A stretch of DNA of 64,000 bases from Podospora pseudocomata. Taxonomy: Eukaryota > Ascomycota > Sordariomycetes > Sordariales > Podosporaceae. The stretch is taken from the NCBI RefSeq assembly GCF_035222375.1, contig NW_026946363.1:1364001-1428000 (forward strand). The letters are read 5' to 3'. Position numbers and translations under genes: made by a program. Within the stretch, counting starts at the first letter, position 1. Each line of letters opens with the position of its first letter. Of this stretch, positions 1 to 10,626 are shown one piece after another. The notes beneath the pieces are model-generated. The model was not told where the DNA came from. It saw only the letters and a list, made by a program, of their open reading frames with translations, and did not search any database.

Positions 1-1
1 G

Positions 2-151
2 AAGGCCGATCTCGCCAATCTTGAACTACTGGTCAGCCGAGTAGCTGATCAAGCCAGCTCGAAGAGCGATGGTGGGGGCACGTTGAAGCAAATCAAAGAG
101 TTCAATGCCTTTTTAGAAAGAGCGGCTGCGGCGATGGAGAAAAGGAGGTAG
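2..151 (+). CDS. 3' end of an unrecognised helical protein (5' end outside window)
   Basis: The first bases read on the plus strand as an open frame of 49 codons ending in TAG at 149-151. The peptide is hydrophilic and helical, with a heptad-like LANLELLVSRVADQ stretch, a short Ser/Gly linker and a basic end (AAAAMEKRR). It looks like the C-terminal coiled coil of a larger protein; several fungal nucleoporins end this way, but too little is visible to name it. It converges with the minus-strand CX9C gene, leaving a 169-bp shared 3' region. That the frame is real is inferred from its composition and its position at the window edge. Confidence 0.45.
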   Translation, partial: KADLANLELLVSRVADQASSKSDGGGTLKQIKEFNAFLERAAAAMEKRR

Positions 152-320
152 CAATACTTCTCACCGCCATTACTGCCATGATATATACAACATGGCCCGT
201 TGATTCGGCCAGTTTTTGACGCCAAAAATGAGCAACGATTTGAACGAGATCTCTTGTACAAACTTTCAACCATGAAGACCCTCATATTCTTACATTTTCC
301 CGTCCCCTTTCCAAGCTAAC

Positions 321-1334
321 CTATTTGTTGTTATCCTCCTTCTTCTCCGTCACCTTCCCCACAGCAACCATGCCCCTAAACCGATCCATAAACGTCTCCT
401 CGCCCTTCTTCTTCCTCTCCTCCCTCTGTTTCGCCTGCTCCTGCCACAGGCCTTGAATACTCGCCGCCATCTCGGCATTAGCCCTATAATCCGCCCTCAA
501 CGCCGCCTCCTCGGCCGCCCTATCCTGCTCAGGCAACTTCTCCAACTTTTCCTTCCAACTCGCGATCAACTCGGCCGGCGGCGGTGGAATATTCACCTTC
601 CCAGCCGCCTCCCCAGCAGCCTCCTGCTGCCACTGCCTAACCTTTGCAGCCTCCTCCAGCACACTCCTAAACTCGGGCGCCTCCCTCCCTTCCTCCTTGG
701 CCCTCTTGATCTCCTCCTCCTGCCTCAACATCTGATGATACAGCTCATCGGCCCTCATCTGAATCATCTCATCCTCCTCGGCGCTTCTCCCATAGGTGTT
801 CAGGTACCCCAACGCTTTCAAAAGACGGGATTGGTTGTTGTAGCAGCGCTCGAATTTCTTGACCTCGTCAGAGCACATTGTCAGCCGGGCTTTGACCCCC
901 CCGGATTTCATGCACGTGGCCCAGGTGAATTGCTCGTCGGCGCAGTTTTCGAGGGCGGCGCGGCCGATGGCGGCTTTGCGATCTTTGTACGAGTCGAGGA
1001 CGTCCATGAGTTTTTCGTGGTCGGTTTTGGTTGCTGCTTCGATGGTGGATTGGGGGGTGTAGGTTTTCCAGAGGTGGGCGTAGCGGCCGTCGGGGAAGAG
1101 GGATTCGGGGGGGACGGTGGATTGGGAGGCGGCGGTTTGGTCGTCTTGGGATTTTTGGTCGAGCTGGCGATGTGGTGGGACGGCGGGGGTTGGGGGGGAG
1201 GATTCGGAGGAGGGGGTGTATTTGACGGGGGCTTCTTTTTGGAGGAATTCGCGGAGTTTGGGATCGAGGTGGGCGAGGGGGTCGGAGGAGGAGTTGTCTG
1301 GGCTCCCGCCGAACCAGCCGTTGAACCAGCCCAT
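321..1334 (-). CDS. Twin CX9C (CHCH-like) protein, probably mitochondrial-associated
   Basis: One exon of 337 residues. The start at 1334 (MGWFNGWFGG) is preferred over an in-frame upstream start because the 54 extra residues look like translated leader. The centre carries two Cys pairs each separated by nine residues (C-ADEQFTWAT-C and C-SDEVKKFER-C), 12 residues apart: the twin CX9C pattern of Mia40-imported intermembrane-space proteins and of the DUF3128/Pet191-like fungal family. The N-terminus is Pro/Ser-rich and disordered. The C-terminal third is strongly charged (EEEIKRAKEEGREAPE) and likely a long helix. Family members of this type are usually shorter, so the flanking regions are fungal additions. 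No cleavable presequence is evident, as expected for Mia40 substrates. A respiratory-chain assembly role is possible but inferred. The coding strand changes from C-rich to G-rich codons about halfway. Confidence 0.75.
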   Translation of the reverse strand: MGWFNGWFGGSPDNSSSDPLAHLDPKLREFLQKEAPVKYTPSSESSPPTPAVPPHRQLDQKSQDDQTAASQSTVPPESLFPDGRYAHLWKTYTPQSTIEAATKTDHEKLMDVLDSYKDRKAAIGRAALENCADEQFTWATCMKSGGVKARLTMCSDEVKKFERCYNNQSRLLKALGYLNTYGRSAEEDEMIQMRADELYHQMLRQEEEIKRAKEEGREAPEFRSVLEEAAKVRQWQQEAAGEAAGKVNIPPPPAELIASWKEKLEKLPEQDRAAEEAALRADYRANAEMAASIQGLWQEQAKQREERKKKGEETFMDRFRGMVAVGKVTEKKEDNNK

Positions 1335-2969
1335 TTTGAATGGTGTGTGTGGGCGGATTTGGGGGTGGGATTGGGATTTGCGCAAAGTGGTGATGGTGAG
1401 GTGGGTTAATGCGACCTGTGGTGGTGATGGTGGTGAGATAGCTTGGGGAAGCTTGAATTTAGGCGGGGTAAAGTGGCAGAAAGAGGTGCCCCACATTGAT
1501 CTTTGCCAAGATCGACGCCGTTGGCAAGGGTGGGTTCACCTTGATCTTGACCACTTTGAGGTCAACGGTTGGAGGTCCAATGGATTTGTATCTGGAAGCT
1601 TCATTGGAGAAGAATCGAGATTTTTGTTTGTTTTTGCTTCAAAGTTCTTATATACGCCTTGACATAATTCCAGACCTTCTCATTCTCAAAGCGATCTACC
1701 TCTCGAGTATTCATTCCACTTCGTGGAGCTTGTGCAAGGCCCGGATCTCCAGACCACGACACGACCATCTGGTCACTGTCGATAGGCCCAATCTGATAGT
1801 TTTTGTCAGCCGTGTGTTTACATTTCAGTTCAAAGCTGGGTTACTCGAAGGCCCAATTTTAATTTCCAATTAGCCAAGTTCGTAATCCTCCTTCTTCCAG
1901 CTATCTTTTTATTAACAACAACGACCCACCATCTTCTGATCTCAGGCCAGTTCGTGGCATATATATCTAGATCACTAGACTGAGAACACAACCTGGCGGA
2001 GATCAAGCCTGAGGGCCCTTCGAAGATATCAAATGGTCTAGATTGCATGGCAAGCTCCATCGCAACGTCTCCCCAAGTCGACTTCATCCCCCAGCTCCTG
2101 CAGCGAATCATCCCAGAGGCACAAGAGTGGCCAATTGTTTAGAGTTTTGTTTCGACTTTGAATTCTCCCGGATTCCGCCTCGCTTGCCATTGCGTTAGTA
2201 CATTGGTCTTAATGACACGCTATTCGCTAACAGCTCCAGTGTGCTTAGTGGCAGGTGGTTTCATCGCTGCAGGGCTCTGTGTCAGAGACGCTGCTTGGAC
2301 CCCTTTTCACATCTCCGTGTTTCCCCCCACGAGCCGCAACCCCAAGACGGAACCACACCGGATGAATCCAGATGTGCACCACCTCTTGACGCACACTGCA
2401 ATTGCCTTGGCTGAGGCGGTTGCATTGGCATCAAGATGCACGGCCCGACTGTGTCGTTTGTGCCAATCACATCTCCAATTGACTGGAAGCGTTCTCGAAG
2501 CAACCCTGCCATGTCGCCTCATCAGGAGACTGTTCCCTTCCCAGCGGGTCCCCCTGCCTCGAAATGGCACCCTCCTCAAGCCTCTCCACACTGCCGGCGA
2601 GGGTGGGAGAGGGGCGGGAGCATGGATGACGTTGAATGGTCTATGGTCAGACTCCTGATGTCGCAAATCCCCATGAGAATAGAACCGTGTGCCGCCATAT
2701 ATCCCTCCTCTGTACCCGGCTTCCCTCGTCTGTCTCCTCTTTCCTTCCTCTTCTGCACTCCAAGTTTTGGGCTATCTGATGGTATCATAGGGCGATTCTC
2801 GTTTCCCTCTCTTTCTCTTCACCTTCCCTTCGTGACTGCAGGTCAGCTTAATTGTTTAGTTTCTTCTACCTTGATTTTTATACACGGCTGAGCCGTGCAA
2901 GTCTTTCTTTACCTACCTCTCGACCCTATCGATTCGATTTTTGAGTTTCGAATTTTAAAGACAACAACC
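1335..2969. other. Divergent intergenic region, no gene seen
   Basis: This 1.6 kb lies between the starts of the CX9C gene (minus) and the GPI wall-protein gene (plus), so it should hold both promoters and leaders. The last 250 bp before the plus-strand start is pyrimidine-rich (repeated CTTCC/CTCTTT runs from about 2700), typical of fungal leaders. Short open frames here overlap in several phases, lack splice structure and look spurious. Nothing else is recognised. Confidence 0.5.
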
Positions 2970-4492
2970 ATGTATTTCTCAACCAGAGCTCTCGTCACCA
3001 TCCTCCTGGCCGCTGTGGCCCGCGATGTTGCTGCTCAGGCAGCCGTTCAGACCCCAGACGCACCGGCGCCCAGCGCCATCCCTCCAGAGGTTCTTGCCAG
3101 TCAGGCAGCAAGTGCCAGTGCTGCTGCTTCGGCGGCGGCGGCGGCGAACGAGGCGGCAGCAGCAGGAGGATTGAGGCCACTACCGGGGCTACAGGGCGGT
3201 GAGGCAGAGGCGCCAGCAGAACTTAGGCCTTTGCCCAATCTTGCTGGAGATGCCGCCGTTGTGACTCCTCCGCCCGTGGCGGTAACAGCTCCCGAAGCTG
3301 CGGAACCAGTAGCAACAGTGGCACCGACGTTGCCAGCGGAAGAACCGGCTGTTGAGGCCCCTCCTGCACTAATCCCACCTCCTGGCCTCGACGCGGAGGC
3401 TCCGGCCCCTGAGCTCGTGGTCCCTCCAGGTCTTGCTACACCGGTAAGTATCTTGATGTATATCTTACAGAAACAGCCACTAACTCGATATATTAGGTTG
3501 TGGAAACCCCTGTTGTCGAAAGTCCCCCTCCCGAAGTTGCGGCTCCAGCCCCTGAAGAGCCCCCTGCCGTCATCGAGTCCTTCACCCCTATCGTGGCCGA
3601 GCCCACAGCCGAGGAGACTGCCGCTCTTGCTGAACCGACCGAGGCCGCTGTTGTCCCCCCAGTCGTAGAAGAACCTGCCGCTGCGCCCGTCATCGGCTCC
3701 TTCACTCGTATCGTCGCTGAACCGACGGTCGAAGCCCCGGTCGAAACCCCGGTCGAAACCCCGGTCGAAGTCCCGGCCGAAACCCCCGCTGCCGAACCTG
3801 TCGCTTCCGAAGCCACTGGGCCCGCCGGTGTAGTCGAAACCCCCGCCCCGGTCCCAATCGGTTCATTCTCTCAAGTCATTGTTGGCACTGCCCCTACTTT
3901 GGCCGTCCCTCAACCCGTTCCCACCGGCGCTGGCGGCTTCGTTTTCCTCAACAGCACAACTGCTGGTGCCGGAGTTGCCCAGCCCACGGGTGGTCTTCTG
4001 CCTCTTCCTGGAGTTGCTGCTCCTTCTGGCGGTCTCCTCCCTATTCCCGGAGTCGCCCAGCCTTCTGGTGTCGCCGCCCCATCTGGTGGTTTGGTAACCC
4101 CTCCTGGTCTTGGTGGTGCTGGTGGCGAGACTGGATCTGGAAGTGATGGTAGCGGCAGCGGCCTCGTCAACCCAGATGGAAGCACCGGAACTGAGACTCT
4201 GGAGACGGATCCCAACGTCACTGCTGGCCCTGGATCTGGCGGTACTGGGGCAAATGAGGTTTTGACCACTCTTACTACCACCAACGCTGAGGGCGTACCT
4301 ACCACTTTGGTGACTGCTGTGGCTCAAACCACAGGGCCAAACGGTGCTCAGGTTACTGGAACTGGCAACCTCGCCAACAACGGATCTACTCCCGCCCTGA
4401 CGGCTGGTGGAGCCCGCTTGGGCGAGGGCATCAACATGAAGATGTCAGTTTTGGGAGGTGTTGTCGGTATGATGGTTGTCCTGATGCTTTAA
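2970..4492 (+). CDS. Secreted Ala/Pro-rich GPI-anchored cell-wall protein
   Basis: Two exons (2970-3443 and 3497-4492) give 489 residues. The 53-nt intron has GTAAGT, a CACTAAC branch site and TTAG. The N-terminus is a signal peptide (MYFSTRALVTILLAAVARDVAAQ, cleaved near AAQ). The body is low-complexity Ala/Pro/Glu/Val: an Ala/Ser run near residue 50, scattered PLPGL/PPGL units, two VESFTPIVAEP-like units followed by a GSFSQVIV variant, a (VETP)n stretch near residue 250, and PLPGVAAPSGGLLPIPGV repeats near residue 350. A Gly/Ser/Thr-rich stalk suited to O-mannosylation follows. The last 16 residues (MSVLGGVVGMMVVLML) are hydrophobic and end at the stop, as in a GPI-attachment signal. No catalytic domain is visible, so a structural wall role is inferred. 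Repeats of this kind often vary in length between strains. Confidence 0.8.
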
Positions 4493-7400
4493 GGGGTAAC
4501 TTGAAAATAGTGGGAAAGTTCCACAGAGGAGAAGGTGGTGGTGTTTTCACTGGTAATAAAGGGGGGTGCTGCGGTTACACAAAGCAATCTTTACGATGTT
4601 GTTCTATTTACTTCAGGGGATGAATGCTTGAAAAGCGCGAATCAGATTGGGGTTTTACTTTTTACTTTTTACATCACCTTTTTGTATATATACGATTTAT
4701 GATACCTTTTACAGCAACCACATCGACGTACGACAGAGTAGATCAAAAAAAAAAAAAAACTCAAAAAAAAAAACTACAAATTGAGACGAAAATGACACTA
4801 GGCTTGGAACAAGGCCACCTGAAAGAATCTGGGGAAGGCACGAGAAAGGTGTGGGTTGATCTTGCATGGATGACCCCCATCGGCTGAACTACCGGCCGTG
4901 GGTTCCAAAACGTGGGTGGTTTCGTCTGAAGTTCTGCCATGTGGTGGTGGAAAAGCCGCGCCTCGGTTGAGAGATAGCTACTCCAGATATCAATTAAGAG
5001 CTTCCAACTTCCGTCTCCCTTGGCTTATCACTAATTGTACATGTCTATTATCCGGTCTTGTAGTTCGTTGGGTACATGACCGCGAGGGAAATTCACTTGT
5101 GTGAGGTTCCTTACTGATAGGAATGACAAAAAAGTCGTCCGAGCAGAGAGAGCTCTCCTTTCAGTAGCACCCCTTACAGAATAATAGGTTCTTGCTAATC
5201 CCATTCATCGCCATCCTGTGCAGTTGACTGTGGTGGCTGTGATCACTCTCTTTATGTGAACCCCTGAGTAGTACTACTAACTCATTACACTCACTTACCT
5301 TGCTGTGCAGTATAAGCAATCTTTGTGGTAACTTCAACAGCACCTATTGGGAAATAATTCCTCCTTGCTAATCTTGTGTATCACAATCATGGTGGAATTA
5401 CCACGCTGACAGTGATCATGATCTTTCTGACGACCCCCAAGTAGCACCAAACCCGTTACACTCACCTGCCTTGCTACAAAATACCAATGGACTAGTATCA
5501 CCAACATGATCGTGAATGGCATTTTACGCCTCTTCAAGCCAAACTCGCATCCATATTCACTGCATACAGTTCCAAAAGTGGGACCATGCCCCCTCTGCAC
5601 GGCACTTTCTTTTCTTTCGTCTTTCAACTTACACCCACTCTTCATATCACCTTGCTCCTTCCACTCTTATCCAGAGTACCTATCCATACCGCCCCTAAAA
5701 AATCATCATTGTCTCCTTCCGTCCCCTGCATCCCTAACTCAGACCACTTACACCTTGCTCCCTCTAACTCCATGATGCCATAATGGTAGAACAAGCGGAT
5801 AACCTCACAATGTCTGAATCCAGCTTTCAGCAAGTAGCACGAATCCGCGCCGATAACCGTATAAAACAAGAGACTCACATACAACCACTCAACCCACCTC
5901 CTCACTTTATTCTATTACCCTTATTTTCATATCACTGCTCTTTTCTTCCTACCATTTCTCTTATCCTCAAATCATTACTCTTATTCCTTTATCTCCAAAC
6001 CCCTCACCACTCGGTATCTTCCAGAATGATAACATTTTATCAAGCCACCAACCTCACGACATTCACCGCTACCTTTCAGCCATTAACACCAATCCGTGCC
6101 ATCCACCATATAATTAAAGATACTCACACATAATCCCTCTCCCCAGTTCCTCACCTTGTAGGCATTGTTTTCAATTTCCCCTTCCAACAACCACCTCGCC
6201 GTTTAGTGCTTATACACCAGCTGAAAGATATCACATTCCTCTCTCATTTCTTCCCAAATCAATTCCGTGTCACTGTTTTCTCCTCCAACAACGTCACCAT
6301 GTGATATCTTTCAGAATGACAACCTTATAGCAAGCCACCAACCTCACCTATCCAGCACCATCTTTCAACTTCTTTCACCCATCCGCGACATCCGCCATAC
6401 AATCGTGGATCCCCACAAACAACCACTCTCCCCACCCCCTCACCTTGCACCATTACCGTCATGTCCCCTTTCCACCCTCCTCACCAGTGACGATTCCGGC
6501 TGAAAGAAGTGCCTTTGTTATCTCTCAAACAACCGCCAAATCCACCTCCCTCCATCCCTTAACCAACCCTACACCTTGCTAACCCCCAACCCCCTGGACA
6601 GCTCCTTCTCATCGTCTTACATCCGACCACCCATCCCCACAAGCACACCCCCGTGCTCCTTCCTCCCTTTTATCCCCCCTGTAGCAACCACTTCCTGCGT
6701 CCGTAGCACCTGTCCACCTTCCCTATCTCCCTGACCCCTTTTATACAATCCCCCTTTCCTATCGTCCCTTGTCTTGTTCACGCTGCCCTGGCACTGTGTG
6801 CGCCCCACTTTTACCCCTGAATTTTGCACAAAGAGACAGGAGGGAGCAAAGAACACAGGCAGCAATCACAATTCACTTGACCCTGCAGAAAAAAAAAACA
6901 GAGATAGCATAATCAAAATATCGAGAGATGAAAAGTGGGGATTTTATCGCTCCCAAACCGTCTCGTCTCTGCATAAATAGGTTTACGCCGACATGTTTGT
7001 TGCCAAGTCGTCGAGTGTTTCATTTTCACACCAATACCAACTTTACCAAATTCAAACATACTTCGCCGAAACCCCCACCAAGACAGCTTCTTTTTTTTAA
7101 ATAAAACGAGTATATTAGGGCTTGTATAAAGGCTATACTATCTGTTATCATCCATCCCTCCAAGACCTCTCTGATCTAACGCAAGCTTATTGTTGCTAAA
7201 TGGTAAGAAGACGAAAAAAAAAAGAAGAAACCTCCCGAAAGCTAATAACCCGAATACCTAGGTTGGAAGATAAACTTTTCCCCAAGTAAAAGCCATCGTG
7301 TTCATGTATTTTCCCTCCTAACCGCCTTCCAACCATGCAAATATCAGTGATTCAGTCGAGGATGCTAGGAATCAAACGAGATCAAACGCCTTTGTTCGTG

Positions 7401-7626
7401 TGGGCGGTTCCCACGCCCTCCCCGTCGATGTGACAGCTGACGTGCCAGAAAGCGAGCACTCGCTTTTCTCCCTCGAAAAAGACTCCGCGTGCGCGATCAT
7501 CTGGAAGAGGAAGAGGTCAGCTCCTTGAGCTCAGAGCCGCCGGCTGAGCAAATCTTGGTAATGTACAGAAGGAAGGTGTTGGCCCCGAACCCAAGTGTTG
7601 AGGGCCAACGTTGCCCTTCCTCGACC
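4493..7626. other. 3.1-kb convergent gene-free region with A-tract and decayed repeats
   Basis: The region lies between the 3' ends of the wall-protein gene and the C2H2 gene. It starts with the wall gene's 3' UTR, then an A-rich stretch (two runs of over 10 A at about 4746-4772), then the decayed repeat family listed separately. From about 6500 to 6900 it is strongly C-rich on the plus strand; from about 6890 to 7330 it is AT-richer, with further A runs. None of the short frames has a fungal coding look or a plausible intron. Confidence 0.5.
5150..6600. repeat. Decayed tandem repeat family (about 0.2-0.3 kb spacing)
   Basis: Recurring blocks can be aligned by eye. One pair lies at about 5161-5310 and 5341-5475; both contain a TTCTTGCTAATC-like block, an AGTGATCA(T)GATC-like block, then GTAGCAC and TTACACTCAC(C)TTACCTTGC. 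A second set lies at about 5797-5900, 6008-6150 and 6297-6450, sharing CAGAATGATAAC, AAGCCACCAACCTCAC, CATCCGCGACATCCGCCAT and CACAAACAACCACTCTCC blocks with many substitutions and small indels. No copy has an intact coding frame, terminal inverted repeats or a target duplication that I can see. The origin (old satellite or the remains of a transposon) is unknown. Confidence 0.5.
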
Positions 7627-9440
7627 TCAGAGATCGAAGTCCTGGCCGACGCTGTCGTGCTGGTCAGCCGAGTACTGGCCCTGGTTGTACGAGCCGTAGC
7701 CCAGATTTCCCAGGTTCTGGGTCATGTTGACCGCCTGGAAGCCGGCCTGGGGCTTGATGTCGGCGGTGGTGTAGCCCGTGTAGCCCGCGCTGTAGTAGAT
7801 CGGGCGAGGCTGGGCGCACAACGGGTTGCCCGTGTAGGTGCCGGCATTCGACAACCCGTGCGGATGATAGAACGGGGCGGCAGGAATGGATGGCTGGCTG
7901 GTGAACGCAGAGGCACCAGCATCCCGAGTGGGAAAGTGGAAGGGCGAATGGGTCCTGACCGCTTCCGAGGGATGGTTCGTGCTCATGGAGCGCAACGCGT
8001 TGCTCCGGCGGCTGTCATACCTGGCAACATGTTAGCGGCCATCGAAGTATTCACTTGAGAAGGTCGCTTCTTTTACTCACCCATAATCTTCCATCGGGCT
8101 GTGATGGCGGGTCGCCACCAACGGGCCGTTGGTCATCTGCCAACCGCCGCCCATCCAAGAGTGTTGAGAGGCCGGCTTGGGGCCATCACTGAACACATCG
8201 TACGTCTCCGCCGGGAGATGGGTGTGGGTGGCTGATCCGACATCGTCATCGATCTCACCATCAGCATCCTCATCCACTTCATCAAGTCGCTCTGTCTTGT
8301 GAAAATCATTGGGGGCCGCAGTCATCTTTCTGGTCAGGCGGGCCGAAGAACGGCGCGCTTGTCTCGAAGTGGCAGTAGTGAGCGTACGACGAGCCCGCTT
8401 CTTCTTGCTAGGCTCCGCCTCATCCTGGGGGTCGTATTAGTATTGATCTTTGGCCTAAAATGGGATGGAATGACAACCGCCAACATACCTGACTGCCATC
8501 AATGGAAGGGCTGTCATATACATCTCGCTCGCGCAAACGCTTGAGACCCTCCTCGGTCAGCTCGTAAACTGTCTCCACGGATGTGATGTCTCTCGACGTT
8601 TGCTGCATCTTCATCAAAACAGATGCGTCTTTGCGCTGGTTCCGCTTCTTCTTCTGCGGAGTCGTGGCAGAATCAAAGAGCCCCATTCCCTCATACACAA
8701 TACCCTTGAGCTTAGTGGCATTGTCGCCCTCATTGGTGTCTTCGGGCAATTCGGTGCTCTCGGACAGGAGTTCAGATGTCGTCCCACTCACAGCAGTTGA
8801 CTCAGATGGGAAGCGGCGTCTTCTCAAAATCATGCTGTGCTGCTGCTGAGGGGTGCTGGGAAGCGTGGCGCTGTCTCGAGAACGACGAGTGGTAGGGGTC
8901 TGGAAGCCGGAATTGTCGAAGTACCCCTGACGTGTTGAAGAAGAGGACCAACCGTATATAGCTTGGGCGTGAAGAATCTCATCAGGCTCGATCTTGATAC
9001 TATCCATCATCAGAGCAGTGTCATCATCATGAGGGCGGTCTCGAGGCTGCAAGTTGGCCAGGTTGCATGATCAGTGTGTGTTCATTGTCTGAATGTCACC
9101 TCGGAGGTGGAAGCTAGTAACTAACCCCAGAGGCAGAAGCAAAGTTCCGGGCTCTCTTCTTGCCAGTAGTCTTCTTCTCTTTACTAGCCAAGCGCTCGGC
9201 CAGGAGATCATTGATGCCATAGCGAGCCTCCCAGTCGAGGTAGGCGGCAGTATCGGCCTTGGACTCGGGGTCAGGTCGCAAGCCAACTTTGAATTTCTGG
9301 GACAAGTGGCTCTTGGAAGCGATGTGCGTCAAGAGGTGCGAGAGGTCCGAAAAGGTGGGCTTCTTGGGGCAGATCAAGCACTGCAGCGGGATGACATTGG
9401 CGGCGGGGCCGGGCATCTCCATTGGAGCAATTGCGGCCAT
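7627..9440 (-). CDS. C2H2 zinc-finger nuclear protein, four exons, unrecognised
   Basis: Exons 9126-9440, 8489-9046, 8081-8424 and 7627-8020 encode 536 residues. Introns of 79, 64 and 60 nt have good donors (GTTAGT, GTATGT, GTGAGT) and branch sites such as ACTAATAC. The start at 9440 follows a likely 5'-UTR intron (9447-9531). Near the N-terminus is one C2H2 finger: C21-x2-C24-x14-H39-x5-H45, with the usual hydrophobic positions. A short acidic/aromatic segment and basic clusters likely to be nuclear signals follow (QKKKRNQRKD and KKKRARRT). The middle is Ser/Thr-rich, an acidic EDADGEIDDD stretch precedes exon 4, and the C-terminus is Tyr/Gly/Asn/Gln-rich and probably disordered. A DNA- or chromatin-binding role is inferred from the finger and composition. 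I do not recognise the family. Confidence 0.75.
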
Positions 9441-10620
9441 ATTTTCTGGGAGGAAGTGAAAGTCAGCAGTTGAGATCTCGGATTGCAAGTACGAGATGCA
9501 TTGTGTAAGCCCCAAGCGGGTGGTAACTCACACAATACACACACAGTGAGATCAGGGGTTGGTGGTTGGCTGACTGCAAGATCAACCCAGGTAAATCAGG
9601 GGGCAGTAAATACAGGTGGGCAGGGCAACCAGACGGAGATGGGAAGTAGATGGGTTGAAGGGGACTTCTTCGACCACACAAGGCAGGTGAGATCGAAGAA
9701 TGCGTGATGTAGATATCGTCCTTCGGTGCCTCCTGCGAGAGTGTCTGATGGTCCTTGACTTCCAAGGTGGTGAGGACTGACCACCAGGGTCGTCTGTAGG
9801 AGGAGAAGCTGGTGACACAACTCAGGAATTCTTGATAAACTGGATTTCCAACAAAGCAAAATGCCCTCGGGGCACCGCCAACCCGGGCTGCGGAGAGGCA
9901 CCGGTCGGTAGGGAAGATAGTGGAGAAAAGGGAAGATGAACTGGACTAACCGTTGAGGAAGGCACAGGTGGGACGCCGAGATGCGACGGAAGACAGAACG
10001 AGGTGAGGCTGTCGATGTGTGGACGAAAAAAGGAAGGAGAGGAAGTGGGAAAGAAGAGAGGGCAGGCGACGAGGTAAGCGACCCCCGCAGGCAGTGGTGC
10101 GAAAAGTCGAAAGAGTGGGAGGACTGGGAAGGTGGGGGCAGATTTTTCAAAAGATTTTAAAGAAGGAAGGGGCGGGACACTTGACGCAACCAACTTTGCA
10201 GTGAAGGAAGGTGCAATAAGAAGAGAGGAAAGAGAGGGTGAAGAGGGAAGGAACAGGCCCCAAGAATGGTCAAGGCTCAAGATGGCGATAGCCCAAGAAT
10301 GGTGACTATACATGAACTTAACATCATCTTGTGAATGTATAAAGGGTCTTCTCAGAGATGTTCTGAATTACTGAGACGTTCACAAGCAAGCCTACAAGAG
10401 GCCGCATCGAAGCGCTCCGTAGAAGCGCGTGGCGGCGTGAAATAAAGTACTGGATGTGTGTGTTAGCGAATATGTGATTGCGAGCTGGGACGAACACTTG
10501 TGTTAGAATACATATGTCTTGAGGGTGTGGCTTCATCGCATATTGATGAAGCAAAGACTTTTGTAGCTCGCTCGGACGAAACAAAGTGGAAGAGAAGAAG
10601 TGAGAGAGGTCCTAAATAAA
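9441..10620 (-). promoter_or_regulatory. 5' region of the C2H2 gene with a likely leader intron
   Basis: Just upstream of the start codon, the minus strand reads GTGAGTTACC at 9531 and ends ACTTCCTCCCAG at 9447, with GCTGAC before it. This is a good 85-nt intron in the 5' leader. Beyond it, the minus strand is strongly CT-rich from about 9700 to 10260 (GA-rich on plus), a common fungal core-promoter/leader composition. The open frames that cross it are low-complexity by-products. From about 10320 the sequence becomes AT-richer towards the repeat array. Confidence 0.5.
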
Positions 10621-10626
10621 TACTCA

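Noticed and set aside
453-1409. Long plus-strand open frame of 318 codons
   Set aside because: It is antisense to the CX9C gene, is Leu/Pro- then Gly/Val-rich as expected from the opposite strand of biased codons, and has no domain.
2158-2891. Overlapping frames of 150-170 codons upstream of the wall-protein gene
   Set aside because: Several phases are open at once on both strands, with no splice signals or domain; more likely promoter and leader DNA.
9596-10313. Ser/Pro/Leu-rich minus-strand frames upstream of the C2H2 gene
   Set aside because: They follow a CT-rich stretch that keeps frames open by composition; a leader intron fits better.
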